Source of the DNA: Morinoia aosen
Lineage: Eukaryota; Arthropoda; Malacostraca; Amphipoda; Talitridae
Length of the DNA stretch: 64,000 bases
Reading direction: 5' to 3'
Assembly (NCBI GenBank): GCA_030386875.1
Contig: JASJYW010000026.1
Span: forward strand, 14,898,246 to 14,962,245
Shown: in pieces, positions 27,503 through 36,055 of the stretch
Layout: the number at the start of each line of letters is the position of its first letter
How positions within the stretch are numbered: position 1 is the first letter of the stretch
Translations under genes and position numbers: made by a program
Notes under the pieces: generated by a model
The model's input: only the letters and a program-made list of their open reading frames with translations
The model's database searches: none
Told to the model about the DNA's origin: nothing

Positions 27503-28002
27503 NNNNNNNNNNNNNNNNNNNNNNNNNNNNNNNNNNNNNNNNNNNNNNNNNNNNNNNNNNNNNNNNNNNNNNNNNNNNNNNNNNNNNNNNNNNNNNNNNN
27601 NNNNNNNNNNNNNNNNNNNNNNNNNNNNNNNNNNNNNNNNNNNNNNNNNNNNNNNNNNNNNNNNNNNNNNNNNNNNNNNNNNNNNNNNNNNNNNNNNNNN
27701 NNNNNNNNNNNNNNNNNNNNNNNNNNNNNNNNNNNNNNNNNNNNNNNNNNNNNNNNNNNNNNNNNNNNNNNNNNNNNNNNNNNNNNNNNNNNNNNNNNNN
27801 NNNNNNNNNNNNNNNNNNNNNNNNNNNNNNNNNNNNNNNNNNNNNNNNNNNNNNNNNNNNNNNNNNNNNNNNNNNNNNNNNNNNNNNNNNNNNNNNNNNN
27901 NNNNNNNNNNNNNNNNNNNNNNNNNNNNNNNNNNNNNNNNNNNNNNNNNNNNNNNNNNNNNNNNNNNNNNNNNNNNNNNNNNNNNNNNNNNNNNNNNNNN
28001 NN
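27503..28002. other. Assembly gap, exactly 500 N
   Basis: A run of exactly 500 N, typical of a fixed-size placeholder. Satellite monomers run forward on its left and reverse on its right, so the orientation switch is hidden in it or created by it. Confidence 0.99.
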
Positions 28003-28093
28003 CCGAATGCGGTGAAAATCACGTCGTTTGCTGTTTCCCGTGGCGACATAGGCGGGAAGAGCATATTTAGCCGTTTCCCCACGGTCGACAGAG
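28003..28093 (-). repeat. Partial satellite monomer in reverse orientation, left flank of the gypsy-type element
   Basis: Ninety-one bases match the reverse complement of the 119-bp monomer. There are a few extra differences (GGCGGGAAGAGC, and an extra C in GTTTCCCCACGG), as might be seen at a contig end. It ends in the AGAG that is repeated on the far side of the retrotransposon. Confidence 0.95.
28090..28093. repeat. Target-site duplication AGAG, left copy
   Basis: The satellite reads GGTCGACAGAG up to the LTR and resumes as AGAGCTAAAATGCG after the 3' LTR. A normal monomer contains CGACAGAGCTAAAATG, so AGAG was duplicated on integration. Four bases is usual for Ty3/gypsy integrases. Confidence 0.92.
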
Positions 28094-28110
28094 TGTGCGC
28101 CCTCAGAATG

Positions 28111-28147
28111 TATAAATAGCATCAGCAAGAGACAGCGCCGTTCATTG
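28111..28147 (+). promoter_or_regulatory. LTR core promoter: TATA box plus initiator
   Basis: TATAAATA at 28111-28118 is followed by TCATTG at 28142-28147. The A at 28144 lies 33 bases after the start of the TATA box, the right spacing for an arthropod-type initiator (TCA followed by K,T,Y). It would start the genomic RNA about 50 bases into the LTR. The same motifs exist in the 3' LTR at 37933. Confidence 0.65.
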
Positions 28148-28329
28148 TGTGTGCGCTGTCATGGAGATCACAGCAGACAAGGTCATCACTGTCCAGTAGC
28201 AGACGCGTTACCTTAGAAGAAGCACTGTATAGACCTCAGATGCATTGTAGAAGACTTGTCCGAGCAACTACTGTCTGATCTCTCTGATTATTACCAAGCC
28301 TCCAAGCCTGTATCAACTCTGAAAGTATA

Positions 28330-28335
28330 AATAAA
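28330..28335 (+). terminator. Polyadenylation signal AATAAA in the 5' LTR
   Basis: AATAAA stands in the context GTATAAATAAACTATAAC, about 80 bases before the LTR end. The functional copy would be the identical hexamer in the 3' LTR at 38152-38157. Confidence 0.55.
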
Positions 28336-28418
28336 CTATAACTACGCGGCTGCTTCGTCACTCTCGAACCCCATTCGCGTAGTGTTCGGCCGGTACATAG
28401 AAAAGGCCGGAACATATA

Positions 28419-28436
28419 TGGTGACCCAAGTATGGG
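28419..28436 (+). promoter_or_regulatory. Primer-binding site, possibly tRNA-Trp type
   Basis: TGGTGACCC begins four bases after the LTR end. The first nine bases are complementary to a tRNA 3' end GGGTCACCA, as in animal tRNA-Trp. The following bases no longer match what I recall of that tRNA, so the primer identity is tentative. Confidence 0.6.
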
Positions 28437-29428
28437 GATACCACATCAAGGATACCACATCAAGAGCCACATTGCCCCATTGAAGAAGAAGACATCAAGA
28501 ATTGATCTATAGTTCTGCTGATCCGTGATTTTAAGTGTGAAGAGTGTCAGCCTGTGGAGTAACGTTGCGTAGTTACCACATTACTTCAGAGCATCGAGAA
28601 GAGGAAGAAAAGACGTCAGTGCACAGAAAATCGAAGTTCTTTCTAAGAAACACTTCGAGAAAGAAAGAAGAGAAAAATAATCGAAAATTTACACGCTACG
28701 CAGTCTTCACCAGTCTACTCAGCGCTACTCAAAGGAGAAGACGGAGTGAGAGTCCAAACCAACAACTTGGTTTGTCGACGAGATCTACGCAGCTACCCAG
28801 CGTCACCTGCAACGAGAAGATCTACGAGAAGATCGACGAGATCTGCACATCGCCAAATAGCAAGCTGAGTATACGCCGATAATGTTTGCTTGCTAATTTA
28901 ATAAGCATGAGCTCAAATTAATGATAATTAATGATCATTATAAAATTAATGAGTAGGAGTTAAGCAGTAATCACTCAACAGTGCAAGCGCAGTGAGCATG
29001 CTGTTTCTTAGTAAGTAGGAGAGCTTTAATGCGGAAGCTGATTCTTGGTAGCCAGAGAGCGAGCAGCATATGCATTGCGAAAGCGCAGTAAGCGTGCGCG
29101 CGGAAACGTTGTGTAGAAAGGTAGTCCATTGTTCTCTGAAACAGTTAAAGGAAGTTGTAGCCATTGTCTCTAGCACTCATTGTCCTCTGGCGCCCATTGT
29201 CTCTAGCATATAAAAGTAAGCTGGAACAGCTTACCTCTGTTCAGAGTGGTGTGCCAGCCGTCACGAGTAATTAGCAATTAGCCTGTTTTAAGTCCACGGA
29301 AGTCCACTGCAAATGTGAGTTGAAATTTTACTGTGTGTAAACTATTGTCAATTGCATGTAGAAAATTTTACTGTGTGGAAAACAATTTTTCTTAAAAGTA
29401 ATCGGAGGTCTGAGAATATTGTGTTTTC
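28437..29428 (+). other. Long 5' leader of the gypsy-type element, non-coding
   Basis: About 1 kb lies between the primer-binding site and the first gag ATG. The only long open stretch (28544-28882) lacks an ATG start and encodes a low-complexity basic peptide, so I do not call it a gene. Contents: an AT-rich patch of ATTAATGAT motifs near 28915-28955, a direct repeat CATTGTCTCTAGCA (near 29162 and 29195), a second TATA box at 29209, the palindrome AAGCTG-GAA-CAGCTT at 29218-29232, a 5' splice-donor-like GTGAGT at 29315, and a repeated ATTTTACTGTGTG (near 29325 and 29367). Confidence 0.7.
29209..29246 (+). promoter_or_regulatory. Candidate internal core promoter in the leader
   Basis: TATAAAAG at 29209-29216 is followed by TCAGAG at 29241-29246. 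The A at 29243 lies 34 bases from the TATA start, the same layout as the LTR promoter. It would give a short-leader RNA starting about 190 bases before the gag ATG. The call rests on motif and spacing only. Confidence 0.4.
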
Positions 29429-29554
29429 ATGTCGAACAGTGACTCTGACGAGTACGAGTACATAAGAACCACCCCTTACGTGACCCGAGTAGGAAGAGTT
29501 TCAGTGCCTATTTTTTTCACGATGGCGACAACCACTGTTACCCCCGGTAGTTAG
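29429..29554 (+). CDS. gag: Gag N-terminal segment (frame broken)
   Basis: This is the first ATG that leads into the gag region. It encodes 41 residues, starting MSNSDSDEYEYIRT, acidic and tyrosine-rich, then meets a TAG at 29552. The threonine- and valine-rich stretch at its end continues in the next frame with the same character, so this is very probably the true start of Gag cut off by a shift. The change of frame coincides with a C5 run at 29541-29545; a one-base length change there would reconcile the frames. A second in-frame ATG at 29522 is an alternative start. The function is inferred from position: the N-terminus of the structural polyprotein that builds the particle. Confidence 0.6.
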   Translation: MSNSDSDEYEYIRTTPYVTRVGRVSVPIFFTMATTTVTPGS

Positions 29555-30326
29555 TACAGTTACCACAGTTGTCCCTGTGACTAGCTCAGTTACCAGTGTA
29601 ACGACTTCTGTTGTCGGTCCGATACCGAGCGTGGTGATTGCTGGGCAGGATTTGCCCCAATACCGCGGTAGGAGACGAAAATTTGACCCTGACTTCATTG
29701 AAAACAAATCCTTGGAAACGCATATAAAAAATGTGAGAGCGTATTTCAACATGCTTTCCGACAACTCAGAGGAAGCTAAACTTAACCTATTGTTGCGAAC
29801 CGCAGACAAGCGGGTCGGCGACTTTAACGCCGTTGTTGCTTCCATAATCAGTGAGGGTTACGAGCTGACCTTTGAAGAAGTAGTGCACTTGTTAGAAAAT
29901 ATATATGTATCGAAAGGCGAAAGATCTTTGCACGCAGTTGCGTGTGACCTGAATAATGTACGCCTAAAACGTAACGATGCTTTAGCGAGTCAATTCGTAG
30001 AAATACTATGCAAAATCCGTAAGCTAACCCACAGAATAATGACGAGCCCAGAGTGTTCGAACAGAGCCCACCCGTATGTAGTAAACTGTCCCGATCCTGC
30101 TGCTCTCGACAAGTATGTCGAGAGTACTTTAATTGTTGCCTTAGCTATGGCCGTCATTAACCCTCTAGTAACAGAGGATTTCTCAAAAAAATTGTTCAAT
30201 AAACCCTTCAAATCGTCGGAAGAGCTCCTTCAGAGGATTGTATATATAATCCGTAATTTTCCCGAAGATAAGCAAATCTTAGCGAATCGATTTGAGAGAT
30301 CTGTGGAAACATTGTGCAGAGGATGA
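29541..30326 (+). CDS. gag: Gag capsid segment
   Basis: The open frame runs from the C5 run to a TGA at 30324. It begins without its own ATG, consistent with being the continuation of the 29429 ORF. After a Thr/Val/Ser-rich lead it holds a mostly helical region of about 220 residues, from DLPQYRGRRRKFDPDFIENK onward, with the size and amphipathic pattern of a retrotransposon capsid. No zinc knuckle is present in this frame; those motifs lie in the next ORF. Capsid and nucleocapsid are normally on one polypeptide, so the stop is best read as a second frame break, reconciled by a one-base length change near the AAA at 30307-30309. The assignment rests on position and fold-like character; sequence similarity was not tested. 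Confidence 0.7.
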   Translation, partial: PPVVSTVTTVVPVTSSVTSVTTSVVGPIPSVVIAGQDLPQYRGRRRKFDPDFIENKSLETHIKNVRAYFNMLSDNSEEAKLNLLLRTADKRVGDFNAVVASIISEGYELTFEEVVHLLENIYVSKGERSLHAVACDLNNVRLKRNDALASQFVEILCKIRKLTHRIMTSPECSNRAHPYVVNCPDPAALDKYVESTLIVALAMAVINPLVTEDFSKKLFNKPFKSSEELLQRIVYIIRNFPEDKQILANRFERSVETLCRG

Positions 30327-30864
30327 GGATCATTCATCCGAATCAAATTTTGATGCAGCCTATGATGAGGCCGAAGTGCATACCATGACAAGAGGCAGAT
30401 TTCAAGGTAGAAGTAGGACGCGTAGACCCTACTGGAGACCTAATTTCCAAAGACCAACTTGCCGTGCTAGACCTCGTGCAAATTCTTTTGTTGATCGTGA
30501 ATTAGGAGCTCTAGAAGTTCAAGCATTGGAGACATCAAAGCGTTGCTCGAACTGCTACAATCATAAGTGCGTCTGCCAAAACCAAGGTGTGTCGGTGACC
30601 ACAGTGGCTAGGAAACCGTCAGATTGGTACAAACCCGGTTCAAGTCAGACAGCCACCGAGCATTCGCTGCGAGATGTAGTTTGTTTTCGCTGTAATAAGT
30701 TAGGACACTACGCAAGAGACTGTAGGTCAGGACGAGAGTATTTCACCAGACCAGGTAGGCCTAATCGTGTCCGTGCGCGAGGACAGTATAAAACTCGAGT
30801 GCCAGAAAAAAGCCAGGTAGAAACTTACCAAACTAACAGTGGGAATGATTTTTTAGCAGAGTAA
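30292..30864 (+). CDS. gag: Gag nucleocapsid segment with zinc knuckles
   Basis: The frame is +1 relative to the capsid segment and ends at TAA 30862. After an acidic linker and an Arg-rich stretch (GRFQGRSRTRRPYWRP) it has an atypical Cys cluster, CSNCYNHKCVC, at residues 85-95. A canonical CX2CX4HX4C knuckle, CFRCNKLGHYARDC, follows at residues 131-144. Zinc knuckles and basic residues bind the element's RNA during packaging. There is no plausible ATG at the start, so it should be expressed as the C-terminal part of Gag. Its last codons overlap pol by 16 bases and contain the slippery sequence at 30849. Confidence 0.82.
   Translation: MRDLWKHCAEDEDHSSESNFDAAYDEAEVHTMTRGRFQGRSRTRRPYWRPNFQRPTCRARPRANSFVDRELGALEVQALETSKRCSNCYNHKCVCQNQGVSVTTVARKPSDWYKPGSSQTATEHSLRDVVCFRCNKLGHYARDCRSGREYFTRPGRPNRVRARGQYKTRVPEKSQVETYQTNSGNDFLAE
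30849..30855 (+). promoter_or_regulatory. -1 ribosomal frameshift slippery heptamer between gag and pol
   Basis: In the gag frame the codons read GAT TTT TTA GCA, giving T TTT TTA in exact X XXY YYZ phase. A -1 slip moves decoding to AGC AGA and into the pol frame, which is open from 30849; gag stops at 30864. No strong downstream stem is obvious by eye. Confidence 0.75.
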
Positions 30865-33800
30865 ACAGCAGAGACGATTTCATTGCCGATAGAAGTAACG
30901 TAAATGATAAAACAGAAACTAAAATAACTATAACTAAGTGTGACTCTACGACAGTGATGCCCCTTGAACCCGAGGAGAAGTCTGGTGCTGAAGATTCCCT
31001 CGTTAAAAATGTTGAGATAATCGATCCGATCATAGTGTGTCACAACAGATATGAAGCGCTAGGAGAAGCGGAATTAAGCGATGAATATGAAAGCCATTTG
31101 ACGGCGAACGTTTGTAAATACGAAGAGGAAGAGGTGGAAATTACAGGCCAAAATGAATTATTTGTAATACGAAAAAGTAAGAAACCAATGATTGTGCTTA
31201 AAAAAGATGCAGACCTGTGGAATGCATTGATTGATTCAGGATCAGAAAAGTGCCTGGTCAGCTACCATAGATTTAATGAGATAAGCAAGGAAGTGAAGCC
31301 AAGTTCTCTGACTATAAAGGGCGTTAACGCTAAGAGTAATGTTGAAGGCGAGGTAGAACTTGTCCTAAAGTTAAAAAACGGTGTAAGTTTGAAGACAAAT
31401 GCTCTCATAATTAAAGATGGTATTTACAATTATGACGTCATTATTGGACGTGATTTATTAGACAAGAACGCCGTTGTAGATTTAAAACAAAGATGTTTGA
31501 TCATAAAAGACGAGAAAATTCCCTTTGCAGAGGTAAAACGAAGAAAAAAGAGAAACACTGAGTGTCTTGAGTATTTGATAGAGAATACTGAGTGTCTCAT
31601 GGCAGACACGATTACGTCCAGAGCTAAGAAAAAAGTCCTAAATAAGCTAAGAGAGAAGAGGACGTGCATTGCTGAGAAAGCAAGTGAGGAAGTAAAAAGG
31701 GATGGTAAGAGAGAAAACCAGCCTGTTCGAGGCGTAGTTGCAGTTACCAGTTCCCACAAGCCGTTAAGAGTTCATACTCGACGCGTAGAAATTGCTCCCA
31801 ATGTAATTTTGAAACATGTTGGACATGTTGGAAAGTGTAAAAATGGAGAATACATAATAAAGAAAGCAACTTTGAAGGAAGGCGTGTGTGTCGCAGAAGC
31901 AATTGTGAGAGTTAACAATAGGAGCAGGATTCCGTTGTTATTAATTAATAGCTCCGACAGAGCGATTGTTTTACCAGAGAATGCAATTATAAGTACTTTA
32001 GAAAAAGTGGAAAATGATCAAGTTGAATCCGAAGTTTACTTGTCAGATGTTCAAGTAGAATTGAAGAAAGGAATGACTACCTTTGTGCAGGCAGCTGGTG
32101 TTGTTCAGGACAGTCATTTAGATGTCGATAATAAAGACACTAATAGTCAATCTGTCGGGATCACAGGAGTTGTTGACAAAGAGTACGTTTCTGACTCCAA
32201 AGAAATAGCCCGTGGTCGGCGGAAATTAAATAACGATGATATCAAGTGTAATGACGACGAAATGAAGCCTAAATTGCTGAATTTGTTGAATAACTTCAGA
32301 GACGTTATTACTATAGACAATGAATCGATCTCGGCTGCTGCGATTAAACCATACAAAATACGTTTGAAACCTAACGTGGATGTTGTAAATGTCCCTCCCT
32401 ATCGTATTGCCCACCGTTACATGGAAGACTTGAAAGTCGTTAACGAAAAAATGTTAGACGATGGAATAATTAGACCATCGATTTCAGCTTATAATTCACC
32501 AATAATTGTAGTCCATAAGAAGGATGGAACTATACGTCCGGTGGTTGATTTTCGCAAAGTAAATGAGGTAATTCATGAAGAATCTTTCCCGCTGCCGAGA
32601 GTGGACGAGCTTCTCTATAGTTTAAATGGTCAAAGGTATTTCACGAAATTAGATCTTAGGTCAGGATATCATAATATTACACTGACCGATGAGAGTAAAG
32701 AAATAACCGCATTTACAGTTGGTAGTCGAAAATTCGAGTTTAACAGATTACCTTTCGGTTTAAAAACTTCACCTGCTTATTTCCAGTCAGTAATGACACA
32801 AACATTATCTCCTGTTCTAGGAAAACTATCTTTCGTCTTTATGGACGACGTGCTAATATTTTCGAAGGAAAGGTCACAGCATCTTGCTGATATAAAAGTT
32901 GTACTTGAACTACTAAGAAACGCTAGATTGTCAATCAAAACCGAAAAGTGTCAGTTTTTCGCCGGAGAAATCGAGTATCTCGGACATTCCATTAGCGGAA
33001 TGGGAACCAGAAGCACCGGTACTGACAAGGTGAAGAATTTAGAAATTCCTAAAAATGTGAAACAGTTGCAATCTTTTCTAGGACTGGTAAATTTCTTTCG
33101 TAGGTATATAAAAAATTTTGCGAGCATTGCAAGCCCGCTCTATAATCTGCTAAGAAAAAATATCGAATTCGATTGGAATAAGGATTGTCAAAACGCTTTT
33201 GAAAAATTAAAGGATGAACTATGCAACAATACAACCTTAAGTCACCCAAACTTCGATCAAAATTTTCATCTATTTTGTGATGCATCAAATGTTGGCATAG
33301 GAGCTGTTTTACTCCAGTCATCTACTAATAAAGTTCGAAACATGAGACCTGTCGGTTTTTTTTCTAAAACGTTGAATTCCACCCAACGAAGGTACTCGAC
33401 TACGAAAAAGGAAATGTACGCTATAGTTGAAGCCTTGAAATACTTTAAATATCTTGTTTTGGGCTATGATTTGGTCATATATACCGATCATAAGCCGCTC
33501 GTTCCTTTATTTTCAAAAAAATTGCCTGAAGATAACACACTCGCGAGATGGAGTATATATGTTCAAGCCTTTGATGCCAAATTAAAGTATTTTTCAGGAA
33601 AAGCGAACAGTGCCGCCGATGCATTAAGTAGATTAAATCATGAAGAAAATCCCTTAACAGAAAAAGAACTATCAGAATGTTCTGATTTAACCCCAGATGT
33701 AGAGACTTTTCCTGTTGTAACAAGGCTGCAAGCCGCTGCTGCGAGTAACAAATGTAACAAGCCTGTGACTGAGGGAGAGTCCGAGAAAACAATGCCAGGA

Positions 33801-35171
33801 AGTGATGATGAAAGACACAACAACAGTACTGCTGAAGAACCCAGACGTGAACCCAATGACTTTAAGAGCAGACAGAATACGTGCTTATGCAGACTGAATA
33901 AGGTGAACAAGACTACAGACCATTTAAGTATTAATGACAACTGGTCGCTGGACGAATTTAAACGTGAACAAGATCAAGACCCCTTTTGTTCTGAAATTAA
34001 GAATGCCCTAGAGAATGCAACTAAAGTTTCCAATACTGACATGAATGAATTTCTGATTATGAATGACATTTTGTATAAAAGACGAAAAATTGACAATAGA
34101 CCCAGTACCATTCTGAATATTGTGGTGCCATATACTTTGCTGCACCAGACAATTCTTTTCATCCATAATTTATCCCACACTGATCTAAATCATACCTTGT
34201 TTAAGTTTAAATTGAAATATTTTCATCCGTACGAAAGGACAATTACACGTAAAATTGTTGAATCGTGTGACATCTGTAAGATTCTAAAATCACGAATTTC
34301 GACGCCTGTTAAAATTCTAAATGCTCCAATTGGAACAAGATGTTTTCAAACTGTCAGCATGGACTTCTATGGTCCATTACCAATGACGGACAATGGTAAC
34401 AAATATATACTTGTTATCATTGACCTCTTTTCAAGATTTGTTAAACTATATCCAACTAGTGACCGATGTACAGAGACTGTCACAGATTGTTTATGGAATT
34501 TTTGTTGTTTGTTCGGTACCCCAGACGTGTTGTTGTCCGACAACGCGCTAGAATTTAAATCCAATAATGTAAGAACTTTCGCAAAAGGACTTTCTATCCT
34601 AAAAAAGGAAGTTCTGGCGTATTCACCTTTTTCTAATGGTATAGTCGAGCGATGCAATGGTAAAATCCGACACCTGCTCAAGTTATATTTAAATTTTCTT
34701 ACTCATAATGAGTGGGATAGACTACTGGATATTGTAGAGAATTCGATTAATAATAGTTATAATGAAACATTAGGAGATACACCTGCATACACAATTTTCG
34801 GTAGAGATACTTGTGTATACATCAGTTCTACTAATTTAGAAGATTTAAATGTTGCGACTTCATATGAAGATGTTCAAAAACAAAAATTTAAGGAGTCATC
34901 TATTGTAGTGAACAATATTCGAAATGCAATCATTAACGCCACAATTGAAAGAACTGCCTATAAAAATATGAAACGTCGCGATAAAAATTTGAAAGTGAAC
35001 GACCGTGTACTAGTAAAAAATCATGCCAAAAAACATAAATTACAGCTGAATTTTTTGGGTCCTGCTATCATTGAAAAACTAGGTAAAAATTATGCAGATA
35101 TCAAGATTGGTAACAAAACTATCCGATCAAATTTGAACCATGTACTGCCTTTAGATAGGATAAAAAGGTAA
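30849..35171 (+). CDS. pol: Pol polyprotein: protease, reverse transcriptase, RNase H, integrase
   Basis: One intact frame of 1440 codons, or 1404 residues if counted from the ATG at 30957. Residue numbers below count from 30954. Aspartic protease: ALIDSGSEK (DSG 94-96) with YDVIIGRDLL at 160-169. RT, about 465-735: catalytic D567 in TKLDLRSGYH and the FMDD box at 629-632. RNase H, about 770-895: D776, E820, D845, D889. Integrase: zinc site H1075/H1080/C1105/C1108, then D1137, D1196 and E1232 with 35 residues between the last two (D,D35E). A basic C-terminus follows with an FLGPAII module near 1368. All catalytic residues are present, so Pol looks functional. It would copy the RNA into DNA and integrate it. 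Expression is most simply by -1 frameshift from gag. Confidence 0.96.
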   Translation, partial: FFSRVNSRDDFIADRSNVNDKTETKITITKCDSTTVMPLEPEEKSGAEDSLVKNVEIIDPIIVCHNRYEALGEAELSDEYESHLTANVCKYEEEEVEITGQNELFVIRKSKKPMIVLKKDADLWNALIDSGSEKCLVSYHRFNEISKEVKPSSLTIKGVNAKSNVEGEVELVLKLKNGVSLKTNALIIKDGIYNYDVIIGRDLLDKNAVVDLKQRCLIIKDEKIPFAEVKRRKKRNTECLEYLIENTECLMADTITSRAKKKVLNKLREKRTCIAEKASEEVKRDGKRENQPVRGVVAVTSSHKPLRVHTRRVEIAPNVILKHVGHVGKCKNGEYIIKKATLKEGVCVAEAIVRVNNRSRIPLLLINSSDRAIVLPENAIISTLEKVENDQVESEVYLSDVQVELKKGMTTFVQAAGVVQDSHLDVDNKDTNSQSVGITGVVDKEYVSDSKEIARGRRKLNNDDIKCNDDEMKPKLLNLLNNFRDVITIDNESISAAAIKPYKIRLKPNVDVVNVPPYRIAHRYMEDLKVVNEKMLDDGIIRPSISAYNSPIIVVHKKDGTIRPVVDFRKVNEVIHEESFPLPRVDELLYSLNGQRYFTKLDLRSGYHNITLTDESKEITAFTVGSRKFEFNRLPFGLKTSPAYFQSVMTQTLSPVLGKLSFVFMDDVLIFSKERSQHLADIKVVLELLRNARLSIKTEKCQFFAGEIEYLGHSISGMGTRSTGTDKVKNLEIPKNVKQLQSFLGLVNFFRRYIKNFASIASPLYNLLRKNIEFDWNKDCQNAFEKLKDELCNNTTLSHPNFDQNFHLFCDASNVGIGAVLLQSSTNKVRNMRPVGFFSKTLNSTQRRYSTTKKEMYAIVEALKYFKYLVLGYDLVIYTDHKPLVPLFSKKLPEDNTLARWSIYVQAFDAKLKYFSGKANSAADALSRLNHEENPLTEKELSECSDLTPDVETFPVVTRLQAAAASNKCNKPVTEGESEKTMPGSDDERHNNSTAEEPRREPNDFKSRQNTCLCRLNKVNKTTDHLSINDNWSLDEFKREQDQDPFCSEIKNALENATKVSNTDMNEFLIMNDILYKRRKIDNRPSTILNIVVPYTLLHQTILFIHNLSHTDLNHTLFKFKLKYFHPYERTITRKIVESCDICKILKSRISTPVKILNAPIGTRCFQTVSMDFYGPLPMTDNGNKYILVIIDLFSRFVKLYPTSDRCTETVTDCLWNFCCLFGTPDVLLSDNALEFKSNNVRTFAKGLSILKKEVLAYSPFSNGIVERCNGKIRHLLKLYLNFLTHNEWDRLLDIVENSINNSYNETLGDTPAYTIFGRDTCVYISSTNLEDLNVATSYEDVQKQKFKESSIVVNNIRNAIINATIERTAYKNMKRRDKNLKVNDRVLVKNHAKKHKLQLNFLGPAIIEKLGKNYADIKIGNKTIRSNLNHVLPLDRIKR

Positions 35172-35253
35172 AATTGTCAAATTAGTTTGTAACTGTTCAT
35201 TCTTTATATTCTGAAAAATGATGCCATTCCATATATGTATTTCAATGGTATTT

Positions 35254-35346
35254 AGTTTGTAAGTTCGTTCTATGCGTCTATGAGTTCTTAACCTGTAAGT
35301 GAGTTCTAGGAGTTCTTAGCTTGTAAGTGCGTTCCTTGAGTTCTTA
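35254..35346 (+). repeat. Tandem 28-29 bp repeat just after pol
   Basis: Three diverged units begin at 35254, 35283 and 35311, with a partial fourth at 35339. Each has the form AGTTCTTAxCxTGTAAGTxxGTTC. Confidence 0.7.
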
Positions 35347-35702
35347 AGAATTATGTGTGTCTTGCTCTAGGAAATATTTCTGTTACGCAAACACCTTCAG
35401 CCGAGATGATGAGCTGAGGATGTTGTCATACTATCGTTGCGACATCAGAGTGTGCTCATCAGGTCGTGAGCAAGAATTGATAAACTTAGGTGCAATTGTG
35501 AGATGTCGACACGAGAACGCGAGTGCGAAGCCTGCGAGACCTGTATGGCACCTGCCGCAAAATTGTTTGAAAACAATGCCTGGCAGTGTAGTTGAAAACT
35601 ATGTGTCTTGATGAGAGGGAAGGAAGAGTGCTTTAGTGCTAAATCTTAGTATGAAATATCCTAGTATGAAACGTAAATTGTTTACCTTAAACTTGGGGCC
35701 AT

Positions 35703-35732
35703 GCTAATGTGATGTATCGTTTCTCTTTTCAG
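35703..35732 (+). promoter_or_regulatory. Candidate 3' splice site after pol
   Basis: CTAAT (branch-point-like) is followed by the pyrimidine tract of GTTTCTCTTTTCAG, ending in AG at 35731-35732. With the GTGAGT at 29315 as a possible donor, it could produce a spliced RNA that brings the downstream small ORFs close to the cap. The call rests on motif only. Confidence 0.4.
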
Positions 35733-35830
35733 ATTCCTTGGGCGACTTCTGAAAAATTCCAGAACGATTGCACACTCCAAATCGCAAAATACACTTGTCT
35801 AATTACAACTTCAATCACTCGTAACAACCG

Positions 35831-36055
35831 ATGTGTAGAGTGAGACAAGGTCAACTTTGGAGGCCGCAGGCAACTACAATAACATTCGGTATTCGAATAC
35901 AGAAGGAAGTATTACAAGAAGCCTACTGTAAGTTTCAAGTGTCCCTAAACTACGGTCCCCTGTTGCGTACCCGAATCCAGCTGTATGAGCAACGAAATCA
36001 CGTTGAACTAGTGTTCATAGTTACAATATCGGCTTTTTCAGCTAACGGCCAGTGA
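35831..36055 (+). CDS. Hypothetical 74-residue ORF of unknown function
   Basis: The ORF starts at an ATG and ends at TGA 36053. I do not recognise it. It is basic in the middle, ends in a short hydrophobic run (LVFIVTISAF), and has no signal peptide or motif. It lies 100 bases after the splice-acceptor pattern at 35732. It may be chance open sequence or an exon. Confidence 0.2.
   Translation: MCRVRQGQLWRPQATTITFGIRIQKEVLQEAYCKFQVSLNYGPLLRTRIQLYEQRNHVELVFIVTISAFSANGQ

Larger units (their letters stand above)
28094..28414 (+). repeat. 5' LTR of the gypsy-type element
   Basis: It is 321 bp, begins TGTGCGCC and ends GGAACA. It matches 37916-38236 except for one C versus CC (28225) and AAA versus AA (28322-28324). 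A TATA box lies only 17 bases inside the LTR and an AATAAA lies at 28330, so U3 is about 50 bp and R is about 200 bp or more. Confidence 0.97.

Noticed and set aside
27383-28128. Apparent ORFs of about 200 codons across the first N gap, and similar ones at 46332-47025
   Set aside because: They consist of N translated as X and have no meaning.
28544-28882. 112-codon ORF in the retrotransposon leader
   Set aside because: No ATG start (begins at GTG), low-complexity Arg/Lys/Glu/Ser content, no motif; lies in the expected untranslated leader.
29501-34681. Antisense ORFs opposite gag and pol
   Set aside because: Shadows of the coding strand with no domains; the sense frame contains all catalytic motifs.
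35357-35611. 84-codon ORF after pol
   Set aside because: It starts at GTG; the nearby ATG is in another frame and stops after five codons. No recognisable content.
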